DNA of 64,000 bases, taken from contig JAJXRY010000001.1 in NCBI GenBank assembly GCA_021628825.1, positions 1,240,001-1,304,000 of the forward strand. Direction: 5' to 3'. This document shows positions 54,141-64,000 of this stretch, piece after piece. This DNA comes from Lachnospiraceae bacterium (GTDB lineage Bacteria; Bacillota; Clostridia; Lachnospirales; Lachnospiraceae). A program made the position numbers and the translations under genes. The notes under the pieces are model-generated. The model saw nothing but the letters and a program-made list of their open reading frames with translations. It made no database searches and was not told where the DNA came from. How positions within the stretch are numbered: position 1 is the first letter of the stretch; each line of letters opens with the position of its first letter.

Positions 54141-54876
54141 TTAATGCTGTCTTCCTTTCAGAACCGGACTCAATTTCTTATAAACCAGCATCGTCACAAT
54201 CGTAACCGTTGCACCCTTAATCAGGTTCAGCGGAGCAACACAAATAATTACAAGACTCACTACCCCGTTGATATGTCCGTTAATTGCAGTTCCCATGGCA
54301 ATGATGTCCTCCATCGGCATATGATACAGGACGGCAAAGGTCGGAAGCAGATAAATCGCATTAAAGGCAGTGCCGAACACGGTCATAATCAGTGTTCCCG
54401 TGACGGATCCGATCAATGCACTCTTCCGGCTCTTTTTGTATAAATAGATGATGGAAGCAGGAAGAATAAAGCTGCATCCGATCACGAAGTTCGCGAAGTC
54501 ACCCACAAATGCAGTGCTTGTCCCTTTTACCAGAAGCTTTAACAGGATCTTACAGAATTCAATCATTACTCCCGCTACCGGACCAAACGCAAATGCCCCG
54601 ATCAGCGCCGGGATTTCACTGAAGTCCAGCTTATAAAACGGAGGAGCAAGGACAGGTACTGCAAAATCAAATACATGAAGCACCATGGCAATCGCCGAAA
54701 ACACACCAATCATGGCAATCTTTCTTGTCGAAAGCACCCGTTCCTTATCCTGGTTCTTCTTTTTCAGGTACTTCTCCACCAGATACGCAATCAGCACAAA
54801 GCCAACCGCTACTACCAGTGCCACCAGTACAAACACCAGATTCTCCATTACATTAGACCATAAACTCTTTTCCATT
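54141..54876 (-). CDS. ribU: Riboflavin ECF transporter S component
   Basis: About 244 residues. A first helix and a charged linker are followed by the RibU core: TRKIAMIGVFSAIAMVLHVF, FYKLDFSEIPALIGAFAFGP and EFCKILLKLLVKGTSTAFVG, with YLLPTFAVLYHMP near the end. It binds riboflavin and works with the shared ECF energising module. The N-terminal helix before the core is longer than in most RibU proteins. The FMN riboswitch directly upstream supports the assignment. The start is the ATG before EKSLWSNV. Confidence 0.93.
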
Positions 54877-54949
54877 TTCTCACACTCTCTTTCCGGCATA
54901 CGCCATTGTTTTTAAAAAGAAAGTCTTCTTTGAATCTGCATCATGTATT

Positions 54950-54980
54950 AAAAAGCCCCGGAAATCCATTTCCGGGGCCT
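54950..54980 (-). terminator. Terminator of the FMN riboswitch expression platform
   Basis: GCCCCGGAAATG and ATTTCCGGGGC form a strong hairpin followed by TTTTT, between the aptamer and ribU. Transcription stops here when FMN is bound. Confidence 0.88.
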
Positions 54981-55027
54981 GCATCATCAGAAGCCAAATG
55001 CGTTTTCACGCATCTGTTCATGCATTT

Positions 55028-55145
55028 CTTCTCCCATCCAGACTTTACTGTCGGTTTTGGAATTTCACCAAATCAGCCATATTCCTAAGGAATACAGGTC
55101 GCGGACTATAACCGCCGGTAAGGAATTTCACCTTCCCCGAAGAAC
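55028..55145 (-). promoter_or_regulatory. FMN riboswitch (RFN element)
   Basis: The conserved blocks appear in order on the minus strand: GGGGAAGGTGAAATTCC, TACCGGCGGT, AGTCCGCGACC, TGATTTGGTGAAATTCC, AAACCGACAGT and AGTCTGGATGGGAGAAG. It controls ribU by attenuation at the hairpin that follows. Confidence 0.95.
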
Positions 55146-55184
55146 TTTCTATTTTGTTCGAGACATAGAATAGCATATCTCCTC

Positions 55185-57608
55185 TCAAATAGCAAGAGCC
55201 GACATGTTATTCCATATTATTTTTTTATCCCGATTGATCTTCATGGTCAGTGCAATCCGTTTCTTGGGCACATCGACCGATAATACCTGCACGTCCACAA
55301 TATCCCCGACGCTCACCGCCTCCAAAGGATGCTTGATGTAACGGTCTGTGATTTGGGAAATGTGCACCAGTCCGTCCTGATGCACACCGATATCCACGAA
55401 CACACCAAAGTCAATGACATTACGGACGGTTCCCTTTAAAATCATGCCCGGTTTCAGATCCTTCATATCAAGGACATCGCTTCTGAGAATCGGAGCCGGC
55501 ATGCTCTCTCTGGGGTCTCTTGAGGGCTTTTTCCAATTCCTTAAGAATATCGGTTAAGGTGATTTCCCCAATTCCCAGTTCTACCGCAAGCTTACTCTTA
55601 TCCTTAATCTTCTTTTCCAGGCTGCCAATCGTATTGACTGCATTAGTCGAAGTCTCCTTCTGCGCCGGTTTCTTAACAGAAGCATCGTTTTCTTCAAGGC
55701 TCATGACTGTACCACCCATAGCGGCTGCCAGGGCTTTTCCCATCGCTGTATTGGTGTTATGGATCACGATCTGTTTCTTACGGTCATTCCGGTCATTCCG
55801 GTTATTCTGCTTCGGAGCAGGCTTCGCTGCTGAACTCATCTGTTTGGCAGCCTGCTTCTGTGCGGTACGCACATCCTCCATTGTAAGTCCTATCCTTTCC
55901 AAAAGCTTCATCGCTGCTTCATAGGATTCGGGATGTACACTGGTATCATCTAAGGGGTTGTCCCCATCATGGATCCGCAGGAATCCGGCACACTGCTCAT
56001 ACGCCTTCGGTCCTAATTTCGGTACCTTTAAGAGCTGTGCGCGGTTCGCAAATTTACCGTTCTTTTCACGGTACTCCACAATGTTCTTGGCAATCGGCTT
56101 GGAAATACCGGAAATATATTCAAGCAATGGTGCCGATGCCGTATTTAAGTCCACGCCCACACGGTTTACACAGTCCTCTACCACGCCGCCTAACGCTTCT
56201 CCTAACTTCTTCTGGTTCATATCATGCTGATACTGTCCGACACCAATGGATTTCGGATCAATCTTCACAAGCTCTGCAAGCGGATCCTGCAGACGGCGCG
56301 CAATCGAAGCCGCACTTCTTTGTCCTACATCAAAGTTCGGGAATTCTTCGGTTGCCAGCTTACTTGCCGAATATACGGAAGCTCCTGCTTCATTGACGAT
56401 GACATACTGCACCGGTGTATCCAGCTCCTTGATCAGCTCCACAATGACCTGCTCGGACTCTCTCGATGCCGTACCGTTTCCGACACTGATTAAGGAAACA
56501 TGATATTTATGGATCAGCTTCTTAAGCTCTGCCTTGGCTTCTTCCACCTTATTCTGCGGAGCCGTCGGGAAAATCACCTTGGTATCCAGTACCTTGCCCG
56601 TTGCATCCACAACGGCAAGCTTACAACCTGTCCGGAACGCCGGATCCCAGCCGAGAACCACCTTTCCTGCAATCGGCGGCTGCATCAGAAGCTGCTGCAG
56701 ATTCTTTCCAAATACAGAAATTGCACCATCCTCTGCCTTTTCGGTAAGATCATTGCGGATTTCACGCTCAATCGCCGGTGCAATCAGACGCTCATAGGCA
56801 TCCTCGATCGCTGCGATAAGCAGCGGAGTGGTATATTCATTATCCGAAGTAATGACCTTTTTCTTTAAATACTGTAGAATCCGTTCTACCGGTGCGACAA
56901 TCTTCACCGTTAAGAACTTCTCTTCTTCCCCACGGTTGATGGCAAGAACACGATGGCCAACGACCTTCTTAAGCGGTTCCTCGTAATCGTAGTACATCTC
57001 ATAAACGCTTTCGGCCTTTTCATCCTTCGCCGTACTTATCAGCGTCCCTTCTTCCATGGTGATTTCACGGATGTAGGCACGGTAATCGGCTTCATCTGAA
57101 ATGCCTTCCGCAATGATATCCGCAGCTCCCTGCAGTGCCTCTTTCACGGTCTTTACACCCTTTTCTTCATCAATATACTTCCGGGCTTCGACCTCCACGC
57201 CTTCTGCTGCATTCTGTGCAAGAATGTACTGTGATAAGGGTTCAAGTCCCTTTTCCTTTGCGACACTTGCCTTGGTTTTACGCTTCGGACGATAAGGACG
57301 GTACAGGTCTTCGACCACAACCAGGGTTTCTGCTGCCAGAATCTTTTCCTTTAATTCCTCTGTAAGCTTGCCCTGCTCCTCAATACTGCCAAGCACCTGC
57401 TCCTTCTTTTTCCTCCAGATTTCTTAAATAGGTAAGGCGTTCGTGCAGGTTACGAAGCACCTCATCATTTAAGGATCCGGTTACTTCCTTACGATAACGG
57501 GAAATGAACGGAATCGTATTTCCCTCATCAATCAGTTTTTACGGCGGCTTCCACCTGCCATTTTTTTCCACGTTGAGTTCTTCTTTGAGTTTTTAAAATA
57601 ATATCCAT
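55185..57608 (-). CDS. tex: Tex-family RNA-binding transcription accessory protein (several frameshifts)
   Basis: About 805 residues. The restored N-terminus (MDIILKLKEELNVEKWQVEA) is the Tex N-domain. VLGWDPAFRTGCKLAVVDAT opens the YqgF-like RNase H fold, and NEAGASVYSASKLATEEFPN is a family signature. Helix-hairpin-helix repeats (GVDLNTASAPLLEYISGI) follow. The C-terminal S1 domain contains LKGTVRNVIDFGVFVDIG, then VHQDGLVHIS. Breaks lie in the A runs at 57.4-57.6 kb and near 55.5 kb. It acts in transcription or stress tolerance. Confidence 0.9.
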
Positions 57609-57844
57609 AACTGCCCTCTCATGCTAAATTTCTTTCTCCATTCTAGACGATTCCGGATGTTTTTTCAAGAAATGATTATCAGCTGGTTTATGTAATCCGG
57701 CAGCCTATGAATGGGCATGACCGAACTGTTGCGTAATCCTTCAAAAAATGTTACACTTAAATGTAATCCAGAGAGTGATCAAAGACCTAATAAGTATCAT
57801 TTAAAAAGAAACTTTGAAACAGAAATTTAAAACAGGTGTTGTCT

Positions 57845-58315
57845 ATGTATAATAATGAAAACGAATATTCCGGTACTTCTTTTGAATATAATAATGGCTT
57901 TGCTCCCGGTAACAACGGGTTTGCATTTGCTGCCCTGATTCTTGGGGTATCTGCTCTGTTTTCGCTGTTTACCGTTTATCTTCCGCTCATCCTTGGAAGC
58001 CTTGCCATTCTTTTTGCACTGCTCTCCAAAGGGTATGGAAAGAAGATGGTAACCACCGCCAAAATCGGCTTTATCAGTGCCATTACCGGCCTGTCCTTAA
58101 TTTTATCGATCCTCGTTGTCGGCATTACTTCGTTGTACTTATTGTTTGCAACCTGTACCGATGACCAGCTTCTTCACTATGGCTCCCAGCTCGATCAGGC
58201 CGTGGAGATGCAGTTAGGTCAGTCCACCGAGGAAATGTTTGGTACTTCTTATGAAGATATGATCGGTCAGCTCGTTACCCTGCGTGATGCAGCCACGGGC
58301 GCCAGAGAACAATAA
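57845..58315 (+). CDS. DUF4190-like membrane protein
   Basis: About 156 residues. An Asn/Tyr/Gly-rich cytoplasmic start (MYNNENEYSGTSFEYNNGF) is followed by two membrane helices with a short LSKGYGKK turn, the DUF4190 pattern, and then a soluble acidic C-terminus. AGGTG lies before the ATG; a GTG three codons earlier is less likely. Function unknown. First of three forward genes. Confidence 0.75.
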   Translation: MYNNENEYSGTSFEYNNGFAPGNNGFAFAALILGVSALFSLFTVYLPLILGSLAILFALLSKGYGKKMVTTAKIGFISAITGLSLILSILVVGITSLYLLFATCTDDQLLHYGSQLDQAVEMQLGQSTEEMFGTSYEDMIGQLVTLRDAATGAREQ

Positions 58316-58362
58316 CCGTAAACTTCAAATAATCAGCAAATCTTTCAGAAGGGAGAATGCTT

Positions 58363-58902
58363 ATGAGTGGAATCAGCTTTTATCCAAATTCAGGTTACAA
58401 TTACACTTCACCCTATGCTGCTGTTTCAACTGCAGCAGGAAATACGGCATCCGGCAATTCTTCAACCAATGGTGCAGAAGAATCAAAGCCGGTTGTAAAT
58501 CCCGGTGAATCGATGAAGGTTTCTCCGGGACGGAAGTCTTCCCCGGCAGAATGCCAGACCTGTAAGGAACGCAAATATCAGGACGGCTCTGATGAAATGG
58601 TTTCCTTTAAGTCAGCCGCCCATATTTCACCGGAAGCCTCTGCTTCAACAGTTCGTGCCCATGAGCAGGAGCACGTCAGCAACGCTTACAAGAAGGCATC
58701 CCAGGGCGGCGGTAAGGTCATCAGCGCCAATGTATCCCTTAAGCGGGCTATCTGTCCGGAATGTGGCAGAAGCTATGTTTCGGGTGGTACGACTTCCACG
58801 AAGATTTCCTATCCGAATGAGCAGACCAATCCTTATGCCAAAAACAAAAAATCAGCAGATGCATCTGTACTGATTGGCAGTAACATCGACCTGGCAGTAT
58901 GA
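58363..58902 (+). CDS. SprA-related putative metalloprotease/secreted-catalase-like family protein
   Basis: 180 residues. A low-complexity Ser/Ala/Asn N-terminus and a CQTCKERKYQDGSDE motif are followed by SPEASASTVRAHEQEHVSNA, whose HExEH pattern is the hallmark of the SprA-related (PF12118-type) family. CPECGRSYVSGG adds a second CxxC pair. There is no signal peptide, so the protein is probably cytoplasmic or exported by another route. GGGAG precedes the ATG. Peptidase activity is suspected from the motif only. Confidence 0.75.
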   Translation: MSGISFYPNSGYNYTSPYAAVSTAAGNTASGNSSTNGAEESKPVVNPGESMKVSPGRKSSPAECQTCKERKYQDGSDEMVSFKSAAHISPEASASTVRAHEQEHVSNAYKKASQGGGKVISANVSLKRAICPECGRSYVSGGTTSTKISYPNEQTNPYAKNKKSADASVLIGSNIDLAV

Positions 58903-58947
58903 TATCGTATACCTTCCCAGGACCAACTTACGAGAAAGGCTTTCCCC

Positions 58948-59682
58948 ATGAATCCTTATTTATCTTCATCCAGCTTAAAACGAATTGCCAAGGGGCAGTT
59001 ATTAGGAAGATATTCCAGTGTCATCTTCGTCTTCCTGCTTCATATGTTATGTCTGGTCAGTCTCCAAATGCTTGTTTCTCTTGTACTGGCTCCGACAAAT
59101 ATGATGAAATTCATCCTTTATTATGCGGCGCTTTATCTGGTGTTCATTGTTTCCGGCTTTTTCAAAGCAGGCGAGGCTTATGTTTATTTAAAGATTGCCA
59201 GCAATCAGCCGGTTACCGTAAGCGACCTCTTCTACTGCTTCCGCGGGGAAAGCAATCGTACCGCCTACATCCAGATCCGTCTGGCTGCGATCCAGCTCTT
59301 TACGGTTCTGCCCGCTGCAACCTACAGTATGCTCTTTTTGGAAAACACCAGCCTGCTTGCGGTAGATGGCATTTACCTGTTACTCTCCCTTTTGGGCACG
59401 GCAATCTCTGTATTTTTCGATCTGCTGTTCTCGCAATGCTATTATGTGATGCTTGATTTTGAACAATATACCGGTGCGCAAGTCATGAAGACGGCAGCCC
59501 AACTCATCCGGGGAAATATGGGACGGCTGTTCTATATAGTGCTCTCCTTTTTCCCACTGTATCTTCTCGGAATTCTTTCCATGGGAATCGGCTTCCTGTG
59601 GATTTATCCGTATAAAGAAGCGACCCTCGCAAACTTCTATTTAGACCTGATTCAGAAAAAAGCAACAACAGGACAGCGGTAA
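58948..59682 (+). CDS. DUF975-like multi-pass membrane protein
   Basis: 244 residues with six hydrophobic segments. LKRIAKGQLLGRYSSVIFVF at the start and a final IGFLWIYPYKEATLANFYLD are typical of DUF975. FKAGEAYVYLKIASNQPVTV, preceding LFYCFRG, is the conserved middle. Function unknown. The terminator overlaps its stop codon. Confidence 0.82.
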   Translation: MNPYLSSSSLKRIAKGQLLGRYSSVIFVFLLHMLCLVSLQMLVSLVLAPTNMMKFILYYAALYLVFIVSGFFKAGEAYVYLKIASNQPVTVSDLFYCFRGESNRTAYIQIRLAAIQLFTVLPAATYSMLFLENTSLLAVDGIYLLLSLLGTAISVFFDLLFSQCYYVMLDFEQYTGAQVMKTAAQLIRGNMGRLFYIVLSFFPLYLLGILSMGIGFLWIYPYKEATLANFYLDLIQKKATTGQR

Positions 59683-59701
59683 CCGCTGTCCTGTCTTTTC
59701 T
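59668..59701 (+). terminator. Terminator between DUF975 gene and prfB
   Basis: ACAGGACAGCGGT and ACCGCTGTCCTGT form a perfect hairpin that includes the stop codon, followed by CTTTTCTTTT. Confidence 0.85.
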
Positions 59702-59702
59702 T

Positions 59703-60834
59703 TTATTCTCTATTCGTTTTTCCCTTTTCACTGCTGTTAATCCATTTCAGATAAGCATTGATAAACAAATCAATCGAGCCATCCAAAACCGCATCCACAT
59801 TTCCTGTTTCTGCATTCGTACGATGATCCTTCACCAGTGTATAGGGCTGCATCACATAAGACCGGATCTGATTTCCCCATCCAATCTCCTTGACCTCACC
59901 ACGAATATCGGAAAGCTTCTCTGCATTTGCCTCCTTTTGAAGCAGATACAGCTTCGCCTTCAACATCTGCATTGCCTTATCCCGGTTCTGGAACTGGGAC
60001 CGTTCATTCTGGCACTGTACCACAATTCCGGTGGGAATATGGGTAATACGGATCGCCGAAGAGGTCTTATTGATGTGCTGTCCACCGGCGCCACTGCTTC
60101 GGTAGGTATCCACGCGCAGATCCTCGTCCCGAATCTCCACATCCACATCCTCTTCAATATCAGGCATTACATCCAGCGATACAAAGGATGTCTGACGCTT
60201 TCCCTGTGCGTTAAACGGGGAAATACGCACAAGACGATGGACACCCTTTTCGGATTTCAGATAACCATAGGCGTTCGTTCCGTTCACCTGAAAAGTTACG
60301 GACTTGATTCCTGCCTCGTCACCGTCTAAGTAATCCAACACTTCAATCGAAAAGTTCTTGCGCTCTGCCCATCTTGTGTACATACGATATAACATGGAGC
60401 ACCAGTCGCAGCTCTCTGTTCCACCGGCTCCCGCATTCAGCTTCAAAATGGCATTGTCACTGTCATATTCCTCGGACAATAATGTACCGATCCGGATCTC
60501 CTCAAAGGTCTCAATAAAGCGGTCAAGCTCCTCGCGGATCTCTTCTGCCATTTCTTCATCGTTTGCTTCATTGCCCATTTCAATCAATGTTTCAATATCT
60601 TCATATTGTGTTTCCAGGTCATGCATTGCTTTGACACTGTCCTGAAGGTTCTTTAATTCCTTCATCTTCTGGTTGGATACATCCGGATTATCCCAGAAAC
60701 CGGGAGCCTCCATTTCCATTTCCAGCTCTTCTATCCTCTTTGACTTATTTGCTAAGTCAAAGTGAATCCCTCACTTCCGCTAAGGGGGACTTGTAGGATA
60801 ATAATTCAGTCTTCATCTGATCCAAAAGAACCAC
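59703..60834 (-). CDS. prfB: Peptide chain release factor 2, with programmed +1 frameshift
   Basis: Terminates translation at UGA and UAA. About 376 residues. GAGGQHINKTSSAIRITH contains the GGQ tripeptide that triggers peptide release; the recognition loop lies in the preceding domain. The first 25 codons (GTG start at 60834, behind AGAGGTGA) end in CTT TGA C at 60756-60762, with an internal GAGGGA just upstream. The ribosome must shift +1 to read DLANKSKRIEELEMEMEAPG. This is the classical autoregulated prfB site: when RF2 is scarce the shift occurs and more RF2 is made. Confidence 0.95.
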
Positions 60835-60872
60835 TTCACGTCACCTCTTTCCTTATTTAAGCCTTGCATCAT

Positions 60873-63440
60873 TTAAGCCTTGCGTCCACAGCACTGCTTA
60901 TACTTCTTACCACTGCCGCACGGACAGGGATCATTCGGATAAACCTTGGCATCCATACGTTTTACCGGTGCCTTGACAGTGGATTCATCCTTATTCGTTC
61001 CGGTTACCTTCGCAACCTGTTCACGCTCTACCTTCTGTTCCACGCGGACATGGAGCAGGGCACGAACGGTATCTTCCTTGATGTTCTCGGTCATTTCATC
61101 AAACATCTCATAACCGTTCATCTTGTATTCCACTAACGGATCTCTCTGTCCATAAGCCTGTAATCCGACTCCCTGACGTAGCTGATCCATATCATCGATA
61201 TGATCCATCCACTTACGGTCAATAACCTTAAGCAGGATGACACGCTCTAACTCACGGATTGCTTCCGGTTCCGGGAACTCTGCTTCTTTTGCTTCGTACA
61301 GCTTCACAGCTTCTTCCTTTAACTGCTGCTTTAAGGCGTTCTTCTTCGGCTTGTTGATCCGTCCTCTCTTTACGGGAGCAATCGGAATGATCGGAAGAAG
61401 CAGGGAATTCAGTTCTTCCAGATCCCAGTCATCGTAATCGGTATCGTCACCGATCACCATGTCGACCTTGCTCTCTGTGATATCGGTAATCATCTTGTAG
61501 ATCACATCACGCATGCTCTCTCCATCGAGTACCTGACGACGTTCCTTATAAATGATTTCTCTCTGTTCGTTCATTACCTGATCGTATTCGAGCAGGTTCT
61601 TACGGATACCATAGTTGTTGCTCTCGATCTTCTTCTGTGCGGATTCAATCGCATTCGTCAGCATCTTATGCTCGATTTCCTGATTCTCTGGAATACCGAG
61701 AGTGTTAAACATGCTGATCAAACGCTCCGATCCAAACAGACGCATCAGATCATCTTCCAGGGAAATGTAGAACTTGGATTCACCCGGATCTCCCTGACGG
61801 CCGGAACGGCCTCGCAACTGGTTATCAATACGTCTGGATTCGTGACGCTCTGTACCGATGATCTTCAGACCACCGGCTTCTCTTGCCACATCATCAAGCT
61901 TAATATCCGTACCACGGCCTGCCATGTTGGTTGCAATGGTAACTGCTCCATGTACACCGGCATCGGCAACAATTTCTGCTTCCAGCTCATGGAACTTGGC
62001 ATTCAATACCTTATGCGGAATGCCCTGCTTCGAAAGCATACGGGAAAGCTCCTCAGATGCCTCAATCGTAATCGTACCAACCAGTACCGGCTGCTGCTTT
62101 GCATGGGCTTCCTTTACGGCTTCCACAATGGCATGGAGCTTTTCTTTTCTGGTTTTATATACGGCATCCTGCAAATCCTTACGGGCAATCGGACGGTTCG
62201 TAGGGATCTCGATAACATCCATACCGTAAATATCACGGAATTCCTTTTCTTCGGTAAGGGCAGTACCGGTCATACCGGCCTTCTTGTCAAACTTGTTAAA
62301 GAAGTTCTGGAAGGTGATGGTTGCAAGCGTCTTACTCTCTCTTTTCACCTTCACGTGTTCCTTGGCCTCAATCGCCTGATGAAGTCCATCGGAATAACGG
62401 CGTCCCGGCATAATACGTCCGGTAAATTCATCGACGATTAATACCTCATCATCCTTTACCACATAATCCTGATCACGGAACATCAGGTTGTGTGCACGCA
62501 GCGCCAGGATAATGTTATGCTGGATTTCAATATTTTCAGGATCTGCCAGATTATCGATCTGGAAAAACTTTTCGACCTTCTCGACACCCTGTGCGGTCAG
62601 ATTTACGATCTTGTCCTTCTCGTTCACGATGAAGTCTCCGGTCTCTTCCCGTTCCACACCCATGATGGCATCCATCTTGCTTAAGTCTTCCATATCCTCA
62701 CCACGCTGCATCTGTCTGGCAAGGATATCACAGATTTCATAAAGCTTCGTGGACTTGCCGCTCTGTCCAGAAATAATTAACGGCGTTCTTGCTTCATCAA
62801 TCAATACCGAGTCAACCTCATCGATGATCGCATAGTGCAGATCACGAAGAACCAGCTGTTCCTTATAAATCACCATGTTATCACGAAGATAATCAAAACC
62901 GAGCTCGTTGTTCGTCACATAAGTGATGTCACAGGCATATTGTGCTCTTCTCTCTTCCGGTGTCATGCTGTTTAACACAACGCCGACGGTTAATCCTAAG
63001 AACTTATGGATTCCTCCCATCCACTCCGCATCACGTTTTGCCAGATAGTCATTTACCGTGACGATGTGAACACCCTTTCCCTCTAAGGCATTCAGGTATG
63101 CCGGCAGAGTAGAAACGAGGGTCTTTCCTTCACCGGTTTTCATTTCAGCGATACGGCCCTGATGAAGTATGATACCACCAATCAACTGTACGCGGAAATG
63201 TTCCATATTCAGAACACGCTTACCGGCCTCACGGACAACCGCAAATGCTTCCGGAAGAAGATCATCCAGAGTTTCTCCTTCGGAAAGACGCTTCTTAAAC
63301 TCCTCGGTCTTCGCCTTCAGCTCTGGCTCCGAAAGCTGCTGCATGGAAGGACGCAGCTCCTCAATTCGTTTTACCAGAGGCTCAATACGCTTTAATTCTC
63401 TTTCACTATGTGTACCAAATACTTTTTGAATAACATTCAT
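60873..63440 (-). CDS. secA: Preprotein translocase ATPase SecA
   Basis: Motor that pushes secretory proteins through SecYEG. 855 residues, uninterrupted. AEMKTGEGKTLVSTLPAYLN is Walker A, and IIDEVDSVLIDEARTPLIIS is the DEAD-like Walker B with the SecA signature. GTDIKLDDVAREAGGLKIIG and ESRRIDNQLRGRSGRQGDPG belong to the second ATPase half. The C-terminus PNDPCPCGSGKKYKQCCGRK is the SEC-C zinc-binding tail. It ends 38 bases upstream of the prfB start codon. Confidence 0.97.
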   Translation of the reverse strand: MNVIQKVFGTHSERELKRIEPLVKRIEELRPSMQQLSEPELKAKTEEFKKRLSEGETLDDLLPEAFAVVREAGKRVLNMEHFRVQLIGGIILHQGRIAEMKTGEGKTLVSTLPAYLNALEGKGVHIVTVNDYLAKRDAEWMGGIHKFLGLTVGVVLNSMTPEERRAQYACDITYVTNNELGFDYLRDNMVIYKEQLVLRDLHYAIIDEVDSVLIDEARTPLIISGQSGKSTKLYEICDILARQMQRGEDMEDLSKMDAIMGVEREETGDFIVNEKDKIVNLTAQGVEKVEKFFQIDNLADPENIEIQHNIILALRAHNLMFRDQDYVVKDDEVLIVDEFTGRIMPGRRYSDGLHQAIEAKEHVKVKRESKTLATITFQNFFNKFDKKAGMTGTALTEEKEFRDIYGMDVIEIPTNRPIARKDLQDAVYKTRKEKLHAIVEAVKEAHAKQQPVLVGTITIEASEELSRMLSKQGIPHKVLNAKFHELEAEIVADAGVHGAVTIATNMAGRGTDIKLDDVAREAGGLKIIGTERHESRRIDNQLRGRSGRQGDPGESKFYISLEDDLMRLFGSERLISMFNTLGIPENQEIEHKMLTNAIESAQKKIESNNYGIRKNLLEYDQVMNEQREIIYKERRQVLDGESMRDVIYKMITDITESKVDMVIGDDTDYDDWDLEELNSLLLPIIPIAPVKRGRINKPKKNALKQQLKEEAVKLYEAKEAEFPEPEAIRELERVILLKVIDRKWMDHIDDMDQLRQGVGLQAYGQRDPLVEYKMNGYEMFDEMTENIKEDTVRALLHVRVEQKVEREQVAKVTGTNKDESTVKAPVKRMDAKVYPNDPCPCGSGKKYKQCCGRKA

Positions 63441-63577
63441 ATGAAGTACCTATACCTTTCCTGCGGTTTCTCATCGGCAGGGTAACTAAAAACCATACAA
63501 AAAACATAAAAACCGCAAACCCTATTGTAACAGATTTACGGTTCAGAATCAACCTTTCGTAACTTCCGCTTCCTGCG

Positions 63578-63606
63578 TTGCATTTTCAGACGAATAGTGT
63601 TATTAT
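63578..63606 (+). promoter_or_regulatory. Promoter for ptb
   Basis: TTGCAT, 17-base spacer, TATTAT, about 50 bases before the ptb ATG; AAGAGGAT provides the ribosome binding site. Confidence 0.6.
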
Positions 63607-63655
63607 TTTTAACGAGTTTATAACGCTATATATATAAAGAAAAGAGGATACCAAA

Positions 63656-64000
63656 ATGAGTAAAACATTTGCTGACTTAATTGCGAAAGTCAATGAATGC
63701 GGCACCAAGAAAGTTGCTGTAGCAGTTGCTCAGGACTCTGCCGTATTGGAAGCTGTCAAAGTTGCGAAAGAAAGAAGAATTGCCGACGCGATCTTAGTTG
63801 GTGATGAAGCAAAGATCCGCGAAATCGCTGCTTCCTTAAATATTGATTTAAACGATTTTGAGATTGTTAATGTAGAGGATGTTACCGAAGCTGCCAGAAC
63901 TGCTGTCAAGCTTGTTCACGAAGGTAAGGCCGATATGTATATGAAGGGTCTGATCGACACCAAGGGCTTCTTAAAGAGCGTTCTGGATAAGGAAGTTGGT
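63656..64000 (+). CDS. ptb: Phosphate butyryltransferase, N-terminal part (runs off the window)
   Basis: Converts butyryl-CoA and phosphate to butyryl phosphate, normally followed by butyrate kinase. The 115 residues present (MSKTFADLIAKVNECGTKKV, AVAQDSAVLEAVKVAKER, DAILVGDEAKI, ADMYMKGLIDTKGFLKSVLD) match the phosphate acyltransferase N-terminus. The MKGLIDTKGFLKSVLD block is typical of Ptb rather than Pta. The gene continues rightward out of the window. Confidence 0.85.
   Translation, partial: MSKTFADLIAKVNECGTKKVAVAVAQDSAVLEAVKVAKERRIADAILVGDEAKIREIAASLNIDLNDFEIVNVEDVTEAARTAVKLVHEGKADMYMKGLIDTKGFLKSVLDKEVG

Overview
The window reads as chromosomal DNA of an anaerobic, low-to-mid GC Gram-positive bacterium of the class Clostridia, most likely family Lachnospiraceae. 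Supporting signs are a Bacillota-type 16S rRNA, strong AGGAGG-like ribosome binding sites, lysine synthesis through diaminopimelate dehydrogenase, an FMN riboswitch in front of ribU, several Clostridia-typical DUF membrane proteins, and a phosphate butyryltransferase at the right edge. I cannot name the genus from sequence alone.

Layout. 1-5.5 kb: start of an SDR oxidoreductase, a secreted metzincin-like protease, shikimate kinase, an RluD-type pseudouridine synthase, tRNA-Gly, a HAD phosphatase, MazG and two small membrane proteins. 5.6-12.4 kb: an alpha/beta hydrolase, an Rpn-type nuclease, a HIT protein, ddh and three membrane proteins (CmpB-like, TraX, LiaF-like). 12.6-17.3 kb: carB without carA, dCMP deaminase and an esterase. 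17.6-26.6 kb: a DUF2975/HTH/DUF4173 operon, a hotdog thioesterase, tcdA, a phosphoesterase, then a forward set of a tandem hemerythrin, an esterase and a chemoreceptor with a PilZ domain. 26.7-27.8 kb: a ferredoxin-type aldo/keto reductase.

28.0-35.7 kb is an integrated, decayed mobile element. It splits a tRNA-Leu(UAA) gene exactly in the anticodon arm: the 3' half lies at 27968-28023 and the 5' half at 35692-35734. A complete tRNA-Leu(UAA) of slightly different sequence sits just inside the right end beside an integrase remnant. Cargo is a MarR-MATE efflux pair, a membrane diguanylate cyclase with an adjacent sugar-binding lipoprotein, fragments of conjugative-element genes, and a 152-bp foldback. 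To its right are six tRNA genes, tandem tRNA-Thr-derived repeats, and an rRNA operon in the unusual order 16S-5S-tRNA-Ile-23S, preceded by two tRNA-Ser genes (all minus strand).

42.8-64 kb is mainly housekeeping: a MATE transporter, ispD, the t6A genes tsaD, tsaB and tsaE with rimI, rnz, a MacAB-type efflux set, ribU under an FMN riboswitch, tex, three small membrane or secreted proteins, prfB with its programmed +1 frameshift, secA, and the start of ptb.

A caution runs through the whole annotation. About thirty otherwise ordinary genes, including essential ones such as ispD and the dCMP deaminase gene, are broken by one-base length changes in homopolymer runs. Reading across these runs restores normal proteins. 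I treat them as probable sequencing errors, give the reconstructed span as one CDS and name the run where I located it. The prfB frameshift is different: it is a genuine recoding site.
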